DNA from: Homoserinimonas sp. OAct 916
GTDB taxonomy: Bacteria > Actinomycetota > Actinomycetes > Actinomycetales > Microbacteriaceae
NCBI RefSeq assembly: GCF_003260275.1
Contig: NZ_QJHB01000011.1
Coordinates: forward strand, 62,001 to 126,000
DNA: 64,000 nt
Reading direction: 5' to 3'
Shown here: positions 26,223 to 35,665 of the stretch, in pieces
Numbering within the stretch: position 1 is the stretch's first letter
How the letters are laid out: each line of letters starts with the position of its first letter
The notes under the pieces: generated by a model
Told to the model about the DNA's origin: nothing
The model's input: only the letters and a program-made list of their open reading frames with translations
Databases searched by the model: none
Position numbers and translations under genes: made by a program

Positions 26223-27611
26223 ATGAGCACAATCCATGATTCTGCCCTCGACGAACTGCAGTCCACAGTTCGAGGGCCCGTCTTTCAGCGCGGTGACGAC
26301 GGCCTGGCCGCCGAGGCTGCCGGCTTCAACGCCATCACCATGCACAATCCCGACTTCGTGGTTGGAGCCACAAACGAAGCCGATGTCCAAGCCGCGGTGC
26401 GTTTCGCCGCGGCTCGCAGCCTGCCTGTCTTCGCACAGGCGACCGGCCATGGGGCGGCCCAGGGGCTGACTCACGGCGTGCTGGTGCTCACGCATCGGAT
26501 GAACTCCGTAACGATCGACCCCGTTGCACGCATTGCCACGATCGGCGCCGGCGCACGCTGGACCCCGGTGGTGGCGGCCGCAGCCGAGTACGGCCTCATG
26601 CCGATCTCCGGCTCCACTCCAGACGTCGGGGCAGTCGGCTTCACGATGGGTGGCGGACTCAGCCCGGTCGGCCGCACCTTTGGATTCGCCTGCGACTGGG
26701 TGCGTTCATTCCGGGTGGTGACCGCCGACGGCGAGGCGGTCGCGGCGAGCATCACCGAAAACCCGGATCTCTTCTGGGCGCTCAAAGGCGGCAAGTGGGG
26801 GCTCGGCGTCGTCACCGAGATGCGCACCGAACTCCTTCCACTGACCAGTGTGTACGGCGGGGGACTGTTCTTCGACACCGAGCACATCGAGGCGGCCTTC
26901 CGCGCCTGGGCCGACTGGACGAAAAATGTTTCGGACTCGGTCAGTTCATCAGTCGCCCTCATCCGGTTTCCGGACTTGGAGATGGCTCCGCCCCCATTGC
27001 GCGGAAAGTTTCTGCTGCACCTGCGGTTCGCCTACGTCGGCGAGGAGGGCACGGGTACCGACGAGCGGGCCGCGGAGGCCGAACGCATCCTGACCCCGCT
27101 GCGCCAGGCGGCACCCGTCTACCTCGACCTGGTCGGCGAATTGCCGACCTCCGAGCTGAAGCTGATTCACTCCGATCCCGATGGACCGCTGCCGGCGTGG
27201 GAGCGTGGCGTGCTGCTCGCTGACATCGACCAGGAGTTCGTCACTGCGTTGCTGAGCCAGGTCGGAGCAGGAACCGAGGTTCCGTTGCTGGTGGTCGAAT
27301 GTCGCCATCTCGGTGGGGCAATGGCTCGTGCGCCGGAGGCTGGTGATGCGGCTGGCGGCCGTGGCGCCGCGTACACCTGCTACACCGTCGGTGCGCCGGT
27401 TCCGGAGTTGTTCGAGCACGTCATACCCGGGGTAGCAGCCGGAATGTTCGCCGCCGTCGAGCCGTGGACCAGTGTCGAGTCGAACGTGAACTTCGCCGGG
27501 CCAATGAGCATGGAGCGCCTTGCGAGCATCTGGCCACCCGCCACCTCGACGCGATTGGCGGGCGTTCGCAGCCAGTATGACCCCACGAGCGTGTTCGCGC
27601 TCCCGTTCTGA
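26223..27611 (+). CDS. FAD-linked oxidase, berberine-bridge-enzyme-like
   Basis: A 462-residue oxidase of the PCMH/VAO fold. The FAD_binding_4 domain covers residues 40-200: NPDFVVGATNEADVQAAVRFA, then QATGHGAAQG, whose His corresponds to the residue that binds FAD covalently in this family, then the pyrophosphate loop GSTPDVGAVGFTMGGG. The second attachment cysteine of bicovalent members is not seen at its expected place. The C-terminus ends with the BBE motif region (RLAGVRSQYDPTSVFALPF). Similar proteins oxidise sugars or alkaloid-like alcohols; substrate unknown. Start at 26223 fixed by the -10/start spacing. Confidence 0.82.
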   Translation: MSTIHDSALDELQSTVRGPVFQRGDDGLAAEAAGFNAITMHNPDFVVGATNEADVQAAVRFAAARSLPVFAQATGHGAAQGLTHGVLVLTHRMNSVTIDPVARIATIGAGARWTPVVAAAAEYGLMPISGSTPDVGAVGFTMGGGLSPVGRTFGFACDWVRSFRVVTADGEAVAASITENPDLFWALKGGKWGLGVVTEMRTELLPLTSVYGGGLFFDTEHIEAAFRAWADWTKNVSDSVSSSVALIRFPDLEMAPPPLRGKFLLHLRFAYVGEEGTGTDERAAEAERILTPLRQAAPVYLDLVGELPTSELKLIHSDPDGPLPAWERGVLLADIDQEFVTALLSQVGAGTEVPLLVVECRHLGGAMARAPEAGDAAGGRGAAYTCYTVGAPVPELFEHVIPGVAAGMFAAVEPWTSVESNVNFAGPMSMERLASIWPPATSTRLAGVRSQYDPTSVFALPF

Positions 27612-27721
27612 TCCAGGTCACTTCTGCGCCGAGGGGCCAGAATCAGCGCCATACTGGTGCATTGTGGTGCCGAACCTGACCCTTCGCCGGGCGGTGGGAG
27701 CTTTGGCGGGGAACAGCGCGT

Positions 27722-28759
27722 TCAGTGGTGACGGTGGTCCTGAATGGTGAGGCGCGGGCCGAAGCGCGGCTTGCGAAAGCCGCTCGCCATGATCAGGCGC
27801 ATCACGCGTTGGCGATGGCCCTCCCACGGCTCCAGGAGTTCGAGCATGCCGTCGTCGTCGACCGGCTCGCCGACCAGCGCCCAGCCGACGATCGCCGGGA
27901 GGTGAAAGTCGCCGACACTGACCTGGTCGGGATCTCCGTGAGCGCGTTGGCTCGTCTCTGCCGCGGTCCACACTCCGACCCCTGGGATCGATCTCAGCCG
28001 CGAATGCACCAGCGAACCTCCCCGCCCGAGCGCAGTCGTGCGTTCGAGCGACGGGGCCACTTTCGCTGCAAGCATCGCGGTGCGTGAGCGGCGCGGATCG
28101 ACTCCGGCCCGGTGCCACTCCCAGCTCGGGATGCGGCTCCACGCGGCCGGCGACGGGCAGACCCGCATGCCCTCGGGCGCTGGGCCCGGTGCGGCCTCGC
28201 CGTGGGCCCTCACGAGGGTGCGCCATGCCCGCCATGCCTCGACCGTGGTCACCTTCTGCTCGATGACCGCCGCGGCCAGGCTGTCGAACACGCGGCCGGT
28301 ACGCACGAGACGAAGCCCGGGGGTACGGCGACGGGCATCGGCGAGGAAAGGATTGTCGGACACATCGAACCCACTGTCGTCATCGCCGCTGCCCAACAGC
28401 TCCGGAACGGCCGCCAATGCGTGCTCGGCACCCTTCCCCCACGCGACGGCCGTGACGCCATCGCGCTGCTGCTGTAAGCGCAGAGTGGCCGCGCCTAGAG
28501 GCGTGTCTCGTGTGAGCCAGGCACCGGTCTGGTGCCATTGGAAGGTCGGATCGTACCGTCCGCGTGCCAGCGGTGCCAGCGTGATTCGCAGATCAACCCC
28601 GCGCGCCGGCCGATAGGCGCTGGTCAGGGGTGCCGAACTCTCCCCCGTCACGTCATTGTCGGGATACGCGGTTGCCCCCTCAGCGGTTCGTGCGGTCACC
28701 CCGGGCATGCGCGACTCCGTCTCGAATCCGGCCGTCTGGCCTTCGGCTGTGGGGTTCAT
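27722..28759 (-). CDS. DNA-3-methyladenine glycosylase, AlkA-like (HhH-GPD)
   Basis: A 345-residue base-excision repair enzyme that removes alkylated purines. The HhH-GPD core is visible: FDSLAAAVIEQKVTTVEAWRAWRTLVRAHG, the hairpin-helix-hairpin SIPGVGVWTAAETSQRAHG, and the catalytic aspartate in VSVGDFHLP. The first 40 residues are poorly conserved; the ATG at 28759 is favoured because a -10 hexamer TAGTCT ends seven bases before it. A later ATG at residue 18 would also preserve all domains. Convergent with the FAD-linked oxidase. Confidence 0.85.
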   Translation of the reverse strand: MNPTAEGQTAGFETESRMPGVTARTAEGATAYPDNDVTGESSAPLTSAYRPARGVDLRITLAPLARGRYDPTFQWHQTGAWLTRDTPLGAATLRLQQQRDGVTAVAWGKGAEHALAAVPELLGSGDDDSGFDVSDNPFLADARRRTPGLRLVRTGRVFDSLAAAVIEQKVTTVEAWRAWRTLVRAHGEAAPGPAPEGMRVCPSPAAWSRIPSWEWHRAGVDPRRSRTAMLAAKVAPSLERTTALGRGGSLVHSRLRSIPGVGVWTAAETSQRAHGDPDQVSVGDFHLPAIVGWALVGEPVDDDGMLELLEPWEGHRQRVMRLIMASGFRKPRFGPRLTIQDHRHH

Positions 28760-28766
28760 CCCCGTC

Positions 28767-28772
28767 AGACTA
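28767..28772 (-). promoter_or_regulatory. -10 element of the AlkA-like gene (leaderless)
   Basis: TAGTCT on the minus strand, seven bases before the ATG at 28759. Confidence 0.4.
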
Positions 28773-28902
28773 CGGCTTTCCGCTGACAGCACGAAAGCAC
28801 CATCGTCTACAGCCGAGATCGCACCGATCGCTGCGCAACGGGTGTAACGAAATGACCCGAACCAGATCCTGTGTCGCCAGCTCGACTCCGGCCGGCCACA
28901 GA

Positions 28903-29460
28903 TTACTTCCAGATACTAGGCGCCTCGGCACGCGTGGGTGGCAGCGCGACATCAGTGCCCCATCGCACCACCCACTCGGGCAGCTCTGGCCATTGGCCCG
29001 TGTCGCCCACAGCGTCGACGAGGTCGCCAATAGGGACCGTACCGCCACTCTTCTTCAGGAAACGCGCCCTGATGAGCGCCTGGGCATAGATCTCGCCGTT
29101 GCGCACGAAGCGCTGCTCCACATAAACCGCCTTGTCGTCGAAGCCGGTCAGGCGTGACTGAACGGTGAACGCCTGCCACAGCTCCAACGACTTGCGAAAT
29201 GTGATTGTTTCTGACGCGATGACCGGGTACCAGCCGTGCTTGCGCAGGATCGCCCAGACACCGCTTCGCCGCAGCAAGTCGAATCGGCCGAGGTCGAGTA
29301 TCGACAGGTAGACGCCGTTATTCATGTGCCGGAGCACATCGAGATCGGTCGGCAACACTCTGAAGCTCGTCTCACAGACATCGAAATGATCGAGCTTTCG
29401 GCCGCGGATGGGACGCACGAGGCGAAAGAGGGTTCGAAAGATCAAGTGCACGTGCGTCAT
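28903..29460 (-). CDS. Acyl-CoA thioesterase-like protein (4HBT / THEM6 type)
   Basis: A 185-residue hot-dog-fold protein. After a basic amphipathic N-terminus (LIFRTLFRLVRPIRGRK) it carries the THEM6-like signature FRVLPTDLDVLRHMNNGVYLSILDLGRFDLL and TITFRKSLELWQAFTVQSRLTGFDDKAVYVEQRF. It should hydrolyse acyl-CoA thioesters; chain preference cannot be read. The ATG at 29460 is preferred because the upstream part of the open frame overlaps the divergent promoter region. No clear ribosome binding site is seen. Confidence 0.82.
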   Translation of the reverse strand: MTHVHLIFRTLFRLVRPIRGRKLDHFDVCETSFRVLPTDLDVLRHMNNGVYLSILDLGRFDLLRRSGVWAILRKHGWYPVIASETITFRKSLELWQAFTVQSRLTGFDDKAVYVEQRFVRNGEIYAQALIRARFLKKSGGTVPIGDLVDAVGDTGQWPELPEWVVRWGTDVALPPTRAEAPSIWK

Positions 29461-29685
29461 GCTAGTCGCAGGCACAGCCTCGGGGCACTTCTGTTGTAGG
29501 TCGTGAACATCCGCCGGTCCGGCACCCGCGACACCACACGTGGGGTTTCGCACATCGGATTCGCAGGTTACCGGCATCGATTGCCGCGCTGAGCAGGGTA
29601 TTGTCATTACCCACCGGTTCTCTGGCCGCGCGAGCCTCACGCGAGTGTCCGCACTCCCGACTTCCAACGAAGCAAGGACCACATC

Positions 29686-30069
29686 ATGGGTAAACGTACG
29701 ATCATCGGCATCGCAGCGGTCGCAGTCCTCTGCTTCGGGTTGACCGGCTGCGCCGCCTCGTCCGGCTCCGGAGCAGGCTCCCCCTCCCCCGTCGGCGCCT
29801 GGGGCTCACAGACTGAGGGCCAGCCGAACCTTGAGTTCGTCGACGACGGCACCGTACACGGCTCCGATGGCTGCAACCGCCTCACGGGCAGCTGGGAGCA
29901 AGACGGCGACACGGTGAAGATGCCGGCTCTCGCCTCGACGATGATGTTCTGCGAGGGAGTGGACGACTGGCTGAAGGGTGCCGCCTCAGCAACGATCTCC
30001 GGTACCACGATGACGATTTCCAATGCTGATGGCGCCACGATTGGAACCCTTGCGAGCGACGCCAAATAG
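29686..30069 (+). CDS. META-domain lipoprotein
   Basis: A 127-residue exported lipoprotein: signal sequence MGKRTIIGIAAVAVLCFG and lipobox LTGCA with Cys22. The remainder is a single META-like beta domain (GAWGSQTEGQPNLEFVDDGTVHGSDGCNRLTGSWE, TMMFCEGVDDW), with the GCN and the MxCxG-type signature that give this HslJ-like family its name. Its role is unknown; some members relate to motility or antibiotic tolerance. AAGGA precedes the ATG. A G9 homopolymer follows at 30113-30121. Confidence 0.85.
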   Translation: MGKRTIIGIAAVAVLCFGLTGCAASSGSGAGSPSPVGAWGSQTEGQPNLEFVDDGTVHGSDGCNRLTGSWEQDGDTVKMPALASTMMFCEGVDDWLKGAASATISGTTMTISNADGATIGTLASDAK

Positions 30070-30164
30070 TCACTTGAGCATGAGGTAGACGGCACTCCGA
30101 TTGCGGCGCTGCGGGGGGGGGTGACAACCGCGCACACTGATCGGCCTGATTACACGACCCGGCG

Positions 30165-31289
30165 TTACAGGAGGTGACGCTCGTCGACGCCGGTATAGGC
30201 GCTGAGGGGCCGGATCAGCGCGTTCGACGCGTACTGCTCCATGATGTGCGCCGTCCAGCCGGTCACCCGTGCTGCTGCGAACAACGGGGTGAAGGTCTCG
30301 GTGTCGAAGCCCATCAGGTGGTAGGCCGGGCCCGACGGGTAGTCGAGGTTGGGCAAGATGTTCTTCCTCTCGAGCATCGCCGCCTCCAACGCGTCATACA
30401 GCTCGATCAGATCGGCCCGGTCGTGGTGCTCGGCCAGCGAGTCCAACGCGGCCTTCATCGTTGGAACTCTCGAGTCGCCGTTCTTGTACACCCGGTGGCC
30501 GAAGCCCATGATCTTGCGCTTGTCTGCGAGGGCGTCATCCAGCCAATCGGCAACCAGATCGGCCGTGCCGATCTCCTGGAACGTGTGCATGACCGCCTCG
30601 TTCGCGCCGCCGTGCAATGCCCCCTTGAGGGCACCGACCGCACCGGTCACTGCCGAGTACAGGTCACCAAGGGTTGAGGCGATCACACGGGCGGTGAAGG
30701 TCGACGCGTTGAACGAGTGCTCGGCGTAGAGCACGAGCGACACGCGGAACGCATCGACCACGTCGGCGGGCGGCACCTCGCCGAAGGTCATGTAAAGAAA
30801 GTTCTCGGCATAGTTCAAGTCGGAGCGCGGCTCGATCAGCTCGAACTCGTGGCGACGACGTTGGTCGTAGGCAACGATCGCCGGCAGTTGTGCCATCAGA
30901 TAGGTCGACCGTTCCAGGTTCTTCGCCGGATCGAGGATACCGTCGGGTTCTTCCAAGCTGGAGTCGGTGCCGCCGATCACGCTGATCGCGGTGCGCACGA
31001 CGTCCATCGGATGACCATCGAGGGGCAACTCGTCGATGATGCGCCTGGTGCGCGGGTCAAGCAGGCGCATCGATCGCTCGAGGGCTTCGAATTCGGCCAG
31101 CTGGGCATCGGTGGGCAGCTCACCGTGCCAGAGCAGATAGGCGACCTGTTCGAAGGAGCACTGCGCTGCCAGCTCTTGCACCGGGTAGCCGCGGTAGGTG
31201 AGCGAGTTGGTCTCGGGGTTCACCCGGGAGATCGCGGTCACATCGACGGTCACGCCCGCGAGTCCCTTGTGGATTGTTGCGTCGCTCAT
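30165..31289 (-). CDS. prpC: 2-methylcitrate synthase (citrate synthase family)
   Basis: Condenses propionyl-CoA with oxaloacetate in the methylcitrate cycle. The 374-residue length and motifs match the short bacterial type: GALKGALHGGANEAVM (active-site His), the second His in MGFGHRVYK, and a late Asp in the LMGFDTETFTPLFAAARVTGW region. The linked prpD makes 2-methylcitrate rather than citrate synthase the better call. AAGGAG precedes the ATG. A (TTCAG)8 microsatellite lies 46-90 bases upstream of the start, and prpB, normally between prpD and prpC, is absent. Confidence 0.88.
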   Translation of the reverse strand: MSDATIHKGLAGVTVDVTAISRVNPETNSLTYRGYPVQELAAQCSFEQVAYLLWHGELPTDAQLAEFEALERSMRLLDPRTRRIIDELPLDGHPMDVVRTAISVIGGTDSSLEEPDGILDPAKNLERSTYLMAQLPAIVAYDQRRRHEFELIEPRSDLNYAENFLYMTFGEVPPADVVDAFRVSLVLYAEHSFNASTFTARVIASTLGDLYSAVTGAVGALKGALHGGANEAVMHTFQEIGTADLVADWLDDALADKRKIMGFGHRVYKNGDSRVPTMKAALDSLAEHHDRADLIELYDALEAAMLERKNILPNLDYPSGPAYHLMGFDTETFTPLFAAARVTGWTAHIMEQYASNALIRPLSAYTGVDERHLL

Positions 31290-31334
31290 GAGGCTCCTTC
31301 GGTCGGTGCGGGCGGTGCGTTCAGCTGAGTTCGA

Positions 31335-31379
31335 TTCAGTTCAGTTCAGTTCAGTTCAGTTCAGTTCAGTTCAGTTCAA
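31335..31379. repeat. Pentanucleotide microsatellite (TTCAG)8 plus TTCAA
   Basis: Eight perfect TTCAG units (31335-31374) and one TTCAA. It lies in the 134-base gap between prpD and prpC, inside the leader or promoter region of prpC. The only such short-unit repeat in the window. Confidence 0.95.
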
Positions 31380-31423
31380 CACAGGTTGGATCAGGGGGGC
31401 GGCCCGGATCATCGCGCACAGCA

Positions 31424-32968
31424 TCAGAACAGGCCGTTCAACTCCGGCCCCGAGGCCAGCAGGCCGGGGAGCGTGACAATGTTGAGTTCGCCGAGTTCAG
31501 CAGAGGAGAGTTCGGGCAAGCGCTGGGCCAGGTCGAGAAAACGCTCGATCTCCTCGGGCGCGAGCACATCTTCGGCCAGCATCCGGAACTTCTGGACGTA
31601 GTCGGCGCGAACGAACGGTCGGGCCCCGAGCGGGTGGGCATCGGCCACGGCGATCTCGTCGACGATCACGGTGCCGTCGGTCAGCGTGATCTCCACGCGA
31701 CCACCAAATGCCTTCTCGGCAGGATCGGTCGAGTGATAGCGCCTCGTCCACTCCTCGTCTTCGGCCGTTGTGATCTTCTTCCACAACTCAACGGTGTCAG
31801 CACGATTCGCCCGTTCCGGTTTGTACGAGCGGCTGTGGTGCCAGGCGCCGTCCTGAAGAGCGACCGCGAAGATGTACGGAATCGAGTGGTCGAGGGTCTC
31901 CCTGGAGGCGCTCGGGTCGTACTTCTGCGGGTCGTTCGCGCCCGAGCCGATCACGTAGTGCGTGTGGTGGGAGGTGTGGATGACGATGCTCTCCACCAGT
32001 TCGGGCCCCTCGGGCTCGCCCAGAGCCGGATACTCGTTGTGCAGCTTGCGGGCCAGGTCGATCAGAGCCTGCGCCTGGTATTCGGCCGAGTGTTCCTTCG
32101 TATAGGTGTCGAGGATGCCGAGCTTTGCTTCACCGGGCTCGGGCAGGGGCACCTCGTACTGGGCGTCCGGGCCATCCAGCATCCACGCGATGACACCGTC
32201 TTCACCCTCGTAGATCGGGGTGGGGCTGGTTTCGCCGCGCATGGCCCGGTCGACTGCTTCGACCGCCATCTTGCCGGCGAAGGCGGGGGCGTGGGCCTTC
32301 CAACTGGAGATCTCGCCCTTGCGGGACTGGCGGGTGGCTGTCGTCGTGTGCAGCGCCTGGCCGACCGCCTGGAAGATGGTCTCGGTATCGAGCGCGAGCA
32401 GCGTGCCGAGGGCAGCGGCGGCAGACGGGCCGAGGTGTGCCACGTGGTCGATCTTGTGCTCGTGCAGGCAGATCGCCTTCACCAGGTCGACCTGGATCTC
32501 GTAACCGGTGGCGATCGCGCGCACTACGTCGCGCCCGGTGAGGCCGCGCTTGTCAGCCAGGTGTTGGGCCACGGCGATGACCGGCGGAATATTGTCGCCG
32601 GGGTGGGAATAGTCCGCGGCCAGGAATGTGTCGTGATAGTCGAGTTCGCGCACGGCCACACCGTTCGCCCACGCGGCCCATTCGGGCGAAACCCTGCGGG
32701 CCGAGTCCTTGCCGAAGACGGTGGCTCCGTCGCCACCGATTGAAACCGGGTGAGCCAAGGCCTGCGTTCGCGCTGAGACCACCGGGTGGCGGGTCAGGGA
32801 TGCCGCGGCAACGGCCGCATTGTCGATCACGCGATTGATCACCATGTCGACGACCTCATCGGTCACCTCAACGGGATCGACGGCCACTTCGGCGATCTTC
32901 CACGCCAACTGGTCTTCGCGCTGGAGGTTCTCTTCACTACGGTGAACTCGTACATTATGTGTCTTCAC
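31424..32968 (-). CDS. prpD: 2-methylcitrate dehydratase (MmgE/PrpD family)
   Basis: Dehydrates 2-methylcitrate to 2-methyl-cis-aconitate. The 514-residue product has the MmgE/PrpD pattern: [13 protein letters not shown] near residue 50, [35 protein letters not shown] (HDTF and HPGD are the family signature), and [24 protein letters not shown] start at 32968, chosen because TACGTT ends seven bases before it, a leaderless layout; the longer open frame runs into the divergent lipoprotein promoter. First gene of a prpD-prpC pair. Confidence 0.9.
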   Translation of the reverse strand: MKTHNVRVHRSEENLQREDQLAWKIAEVAVDPVEVTDEVVDMVINRVIDNAAVAAASLTRHPVVSARTQALAHPVSIGGDGATVFGKDSARRVSPEWAAWANGVAVRELDYHDTFLAADYSHPGDNIPPVIAVAQHLADKRGLTGRDVVRAIATGYEIQVDLVKAICLHEHKIDHVAHLGPSAAAALGTLLALDTETIFQAVGQALHTTTATRQSRKGEISSWKAHAPAFAGKMAVEAVDRAMRGETSPTPIYEGEDGVIAWMLDGPDAQYEVPLPEPGEAKLGILDTYTKEHSAEYQAQALIDLARKLHNEYPALGEPEGPELVESIVIHTSHHTHYVIGSGANDPQKYDPSASRETLDHSIPYIFAVALQDGAWHHSRSYKPERANRADTVELWKKITTAEDEEWTRRYHSTDPAEKAFGGRVEITLTDGTVIVDEIAVADAHPLGARPFVRADYVQKFRMLAEDVLAPEEIERFLDLAQRLPELSSAELGELNIVTLPGLLASGPELNGLF

Positions 32969-32975
32969 ACTCAAT

Positions 32976-32981
32976 AACGTA
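32976..32981 (-). promoter_or_regulatory. -10 element of prpD (leaderless)
   Basis: TACGTT on the minus strand, seven bases before the GTG at 32968. Confidence 0.45.
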
Positions 32982-33084
32982 CCGGAAATGGGGCTCTGCG
33001 CCCCGTATCCGTTCGCCTGTCCCCGGCTTCTGTGGCCGGGTCGGAAACACGGGACCACGCATCCATTCGCACAATTCGGTGCAG

Positions 33085-33096
33085 TTCGCGCGAACG
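33085..33096. promoter_or_regulatory. Palindrome in the prpD/lipoprotein control region
   Basis: GTTCGCGCGAAC is a perfect 12-base palindrome flanked by TGC and GCA. It lies 117 bases upstream of prpD and 58 upstream of the lipoprotein gene. The binding protein is unknown. Confidence 0.35.
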
Positions 33097-33153
33097 GCAC
33101 AGCTTCGTGGGCTACGGTTTTTCGGGGCGAACCAGCCCCAAAGGAAAGGCAGC

Positions 33154-33837
33154 ATGCGCGCACGAACCCGAATCGCCCTGGCGTTGATCGCCCCGGTCGC
33201 GCTGCTGGCGTTGGCCGGCTGCGAAGCAGCGCCGCCCACAGCCGGGGTCTCAGCGAGCGCGTCAGCCTCACCTTCGCCCTCTGACTCGCCGGCGACCGGG
33301 GAACAGCCGACGCTGCCGTTGGAAAACCTCACCTTCGAGGCCGGAAACAGTCTGCCGGCCGACAGCCTTCCCCAATTCGGCGAGAATCTCTCCGGAAACA
33401 CGGATTGGCAGGTCTCCTCCCCCGATGACGGTACCGGCAGTTGGGCCTACACCAGCTCAGACGGACTCTGCCAGGCGCTGTTCAGCCAGCACCGCCTCGA
33501 CGAGAGCGTGCCCACGATCGCCGATGACGACAGGGCAACGACGGATGCCCTACTCAAGCACCTGCTGAAGCTCAGCCCGGAGGAGCTCGCCACCGGTGTC
33601 ATCGACGGCACGGTCGGCTACGGCGAGCTCGGCAATGGGTCCACCACGGATGTGCGTGCCGTGGCGGCATCCAACCCCGACTCCGGCCAGTGGTTGATGG
33701 CAGCCCGTGCGTTCGCCGCAGCAGGAATCGGACTGTCCGTCGATCTGGCCTGCAAGCCCGGCGCGGACTCCCCGCAGGTCTTCGGCGAAGTGCTCGCCGG
33801 AACGACCGTCGTGGTGCCGCCTGCTCCTGCGGGCTAG
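33154..33837 (+). CDS. Putative lipoprotein of unknown function
   Basis: A 227-residue exported protein with signal [19 protein letters not shown], lipobox LAGCE and a Ser/Ala/Pro-rich spacer ([14 protein letters not shown]). The rest is a soluble domain of about 180 residues with two cysteines that I do not recognise. AAAGGAAAGG stands before the ATG at 33154; longer in-frame starts would place the signal sequence internally. Divergent from prpD, without evident functional link. Confidence 0.78.
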   Translation: MRARTRIALALIAPVALLALAGCEAAPPTAGVSASASASPSPSDSPATGEQPTLPLENLTFEAGNSLPADSLPQFGENLSGNTDWQVSSPDDGTGSWAYTSSDGLCQALFSQHRLDESVPTIADDDRATTDALLKHLLKLSPEELATGVIDGTVGYGELGNGSTTDVRAVAASNPDSGQWLMAARAFAAAGIGLSVDLACKPGADSPQVFGEVLAGTTVVVPPAPAG

Positions 33838-33880
33838 AGGGATCGCATCACAATCGCCTCGAAGGCTCCGCAGGCGTTCG

Positions 33881-34441
33881 TCAGTGGGCGCCGCCGAATT
33901 CACCGAGGCCGGTGAGCACGGCGCGGCCGACCGCGTGGAAGTTCAGGTTGAAGCTCAGCACGGTCGGCGTCGACTGGGGGTCGACGTCGAGGTGCGCCAC
34001 ATCGACCGCGTGCACCACAAAGATGTAGCGGTGCACCCCGGTGCCCTCGGGGGGACCGGCACCGTAGAAACTGGTCAGCCGGGCCTCATTCGGCAGGGTC
34101 ACCGCCCCTTCGGGCAGCAAACCACTGTTCGGGCTGCCCGCGCCTGTCGGAAGCTCGGTGACGGATCTCGGGATGTTGAACACTGCCCAATGCCAGAAGC
34201 CAGCCCCTGTGGGGGCATCCGGATCGTAGCAGGTGACGGCAAAACTCTTAGTTTCGGCCGGGAACCCGCTCCAGCTCAAATGCGGCGAAATATCCGACCC
34301 ACCCGACGAGGCACCGAACTGGGCCGCACCCAGTGGTTTGCCATCGGTCACATCGTTGCTTGTGACAGTGAATGACGGCACCGGGCGCAGGATCGCGAGC
34401 GGGTCGTGGCTGTGCGGGTCGTACGCGGTGTTCTGTGACAT
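33881..34441 (-). CDS. YbhB/YbcL family PEBP-like protein
   Basis: A 186-residue phosphatidylethanolamine-binding-protein homologue, often annotated Raf kinase inhibitor-like. Family marks: ISPHLSWSGFPAETKSFAVTCYDPDAPTG (the DPDAP motif), GFWHWAVFNIPRSV, and the C-terminal HRYIFVVHAVDV. No signal peptide, so cytoplasmic. The bacterial function is not established. AAGGAG lies before the ATG at 34441. Divergent from trhO. Confidence 0.88.
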   Translation of the reverse strand: MSQNTAYDPHSHDPLAILRPVPSFTVTSNDVTDGKPLGAAQFGASSGGSDISPHLSWSGFPAETKSFAVTCYDPDAPTGAGFWHWAVFNIPRSVTELPTGAGSPNSGLLPEGAVTLPNEARLTSFYGAGPPEGTGVHRYIFVVHAVDVAHLDVDPQSTPTVLSFNLNFHAVGRAVLTGLGEFGGAH

Positions 34442-34593
34442 CGGGGCTCCTTGTGAATCCGTTATCAACTCAGGTTCTGGATGTATTGAAGTTCTGGGCC
34501 AGCTGAATGGCTGCATATGCTGCCCGGCTTCGCCATCCAGCCTAGCCAGCGCAGCAGAGTGAGCGCGTTGGGCATCCTTCCGGGAAGCCCCGG

Positions 34594-34599
34594 TAAAAT
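34594..34599 (+). promoter_or_regulatory. -10 element of trhO (leaderless)
   Basis: TAAAAT ends exactly six bases before the GTG at 34606. Confidence 0.5.
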
Positions 34600-34605
34600 C
34601 GGCAA

Positions 34606-35607
34606 GTGGCAATCTCCAAGATCCTGCTCTACTACGCATTCACCCCGCTGGCCGACCCCGAGGCGATCCGGCTCTGGCAGCGCGACCTCGCGTCCTCGCT
34701 CGGTCTTCGTGGTCGCATCCTGATCTCGAAAGACGGCATCAACGGAACCATCGGCGGTGAACTGAACGCCGTGAAGCGCTATCTGCGCTCGACGCGCGAG
34801 TACGGCCCGTTCCGTGACCTCGACGCGAAATTCAGCGATGGCAGCGGCCTCATCGAGGAGGCCTGGCGCGTCGCCGCCCAACCCACCGGCTCGGCAACAT
34901 TGAGCCGTCTGGTCAGCACCGATTTTCCCCGGTTGAGCGTCAAGGTGCGCGAGGAGATCGTCAGCTTCGGCGCCCCGGACGAGCTCGAAGTGGATTCGGG
35001 CGGGGTGGTCGGCGGTGGCATCCGGCTCTCCCCAGAACAGGTGAACGAACTGGTCGACCAACGCCCAGATGCGGTCTTCTTCGACGGTCGCAACCGGTTC
35101 GAGGCCGAGATCGGCCGGTTCAAGAACGCCATCGTGCCCGACGTGGACAACACCCGCGAGTTCGTGGCCGAACTCGATAGCGGCGCCTTCGACCACCTCA
35201 AGGACAAACCGGTGATCACCTACTGCACCGGGGGCATCCGCTGTGAGGTGCTCTCTGCGCACATGAAAGCCCGCGGCTTCAGCGACGTGTACCAAATCGA
35301 CGGCGGCATCGTGCGCTACGGTGAGGCCTTCGGCGACGCCGGGCTCTGGGAGGGGTCGTTGTACGTGTTCGACGAGCGGATGTCGCTCGACTTCGGTGAG
35401 AGCCCGGCTGTGCTCGGCACCTGCACCCGCTGCGAGGCGCCGACCAAGCACATGCAGAACTGCGTCGAAACCGCGTGCCGCACCCAACTGGTGGTCTGCG
35501 AGCGGTGTGCACGCACTTCTGTCGCCTGCGAGGATCACGCGGCCCGACCCAGCCCCGGCTCGCCCACACGTCGCGCTGAAGCGGGTCTGACCGGGACTAC
35601 GCCCTAA
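34606..35607 (+). CDS. trhO: tRNA uridine(34) hydroxylase (rhodanese-like, YceA family)
   Basis: Hydroxylates U34 of tRNA to 5-hydroxyuridine, using molecular oxygen. The 333-residue product has the N-terminal acylphosphatase-like domain ([30 protein letters not shown]), the [16 protein letters not shown] linker, and a rhodanese domain with the active cysteine Cys207 in [11 protein letters not shown]-terminal cluster of cysteines ([20 protein letters not shown]) is the usual zinc-ribbon-like tail. GTG start supported by -10 spacing; no Shine-Dalgarno sequence is visible. Confidence 0.9.
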   Translation: MAISKILLYYAFTPLADPEAIRLWQRDLASSLGLRGRILISKDGINGTIGGELNAVKRYLRSTREYGPFRDLDAKFSDGSGLIEEAWRVAAQPTGSATLSRLVSTDFPRLSVKVREEIVSFGAPDELEVDSGGVVGGGIRLSPEQVNELVDQRPDAVFFDGRNRFEAEIGRFKNAIVPDVDNTREFVAELDSGAFDHLKDKPVITYCTGGIRCEVLSAHMKARGFSDVYQIDGGIVRYGEAFGDAGLWEGSLYVFDERMSLDFGESPAVLGTCTRCEAPTKHMQNCVETACRTQLVVCERCARTSVACEDHAARPSPGSPTRRAEAGLTGTTP

Positions 35608-35665
35608 ACTGGCCGGGCGGCACCGTGCGTTCGATGCCGCGCATCCACGACGGATAAGGAGCCTG

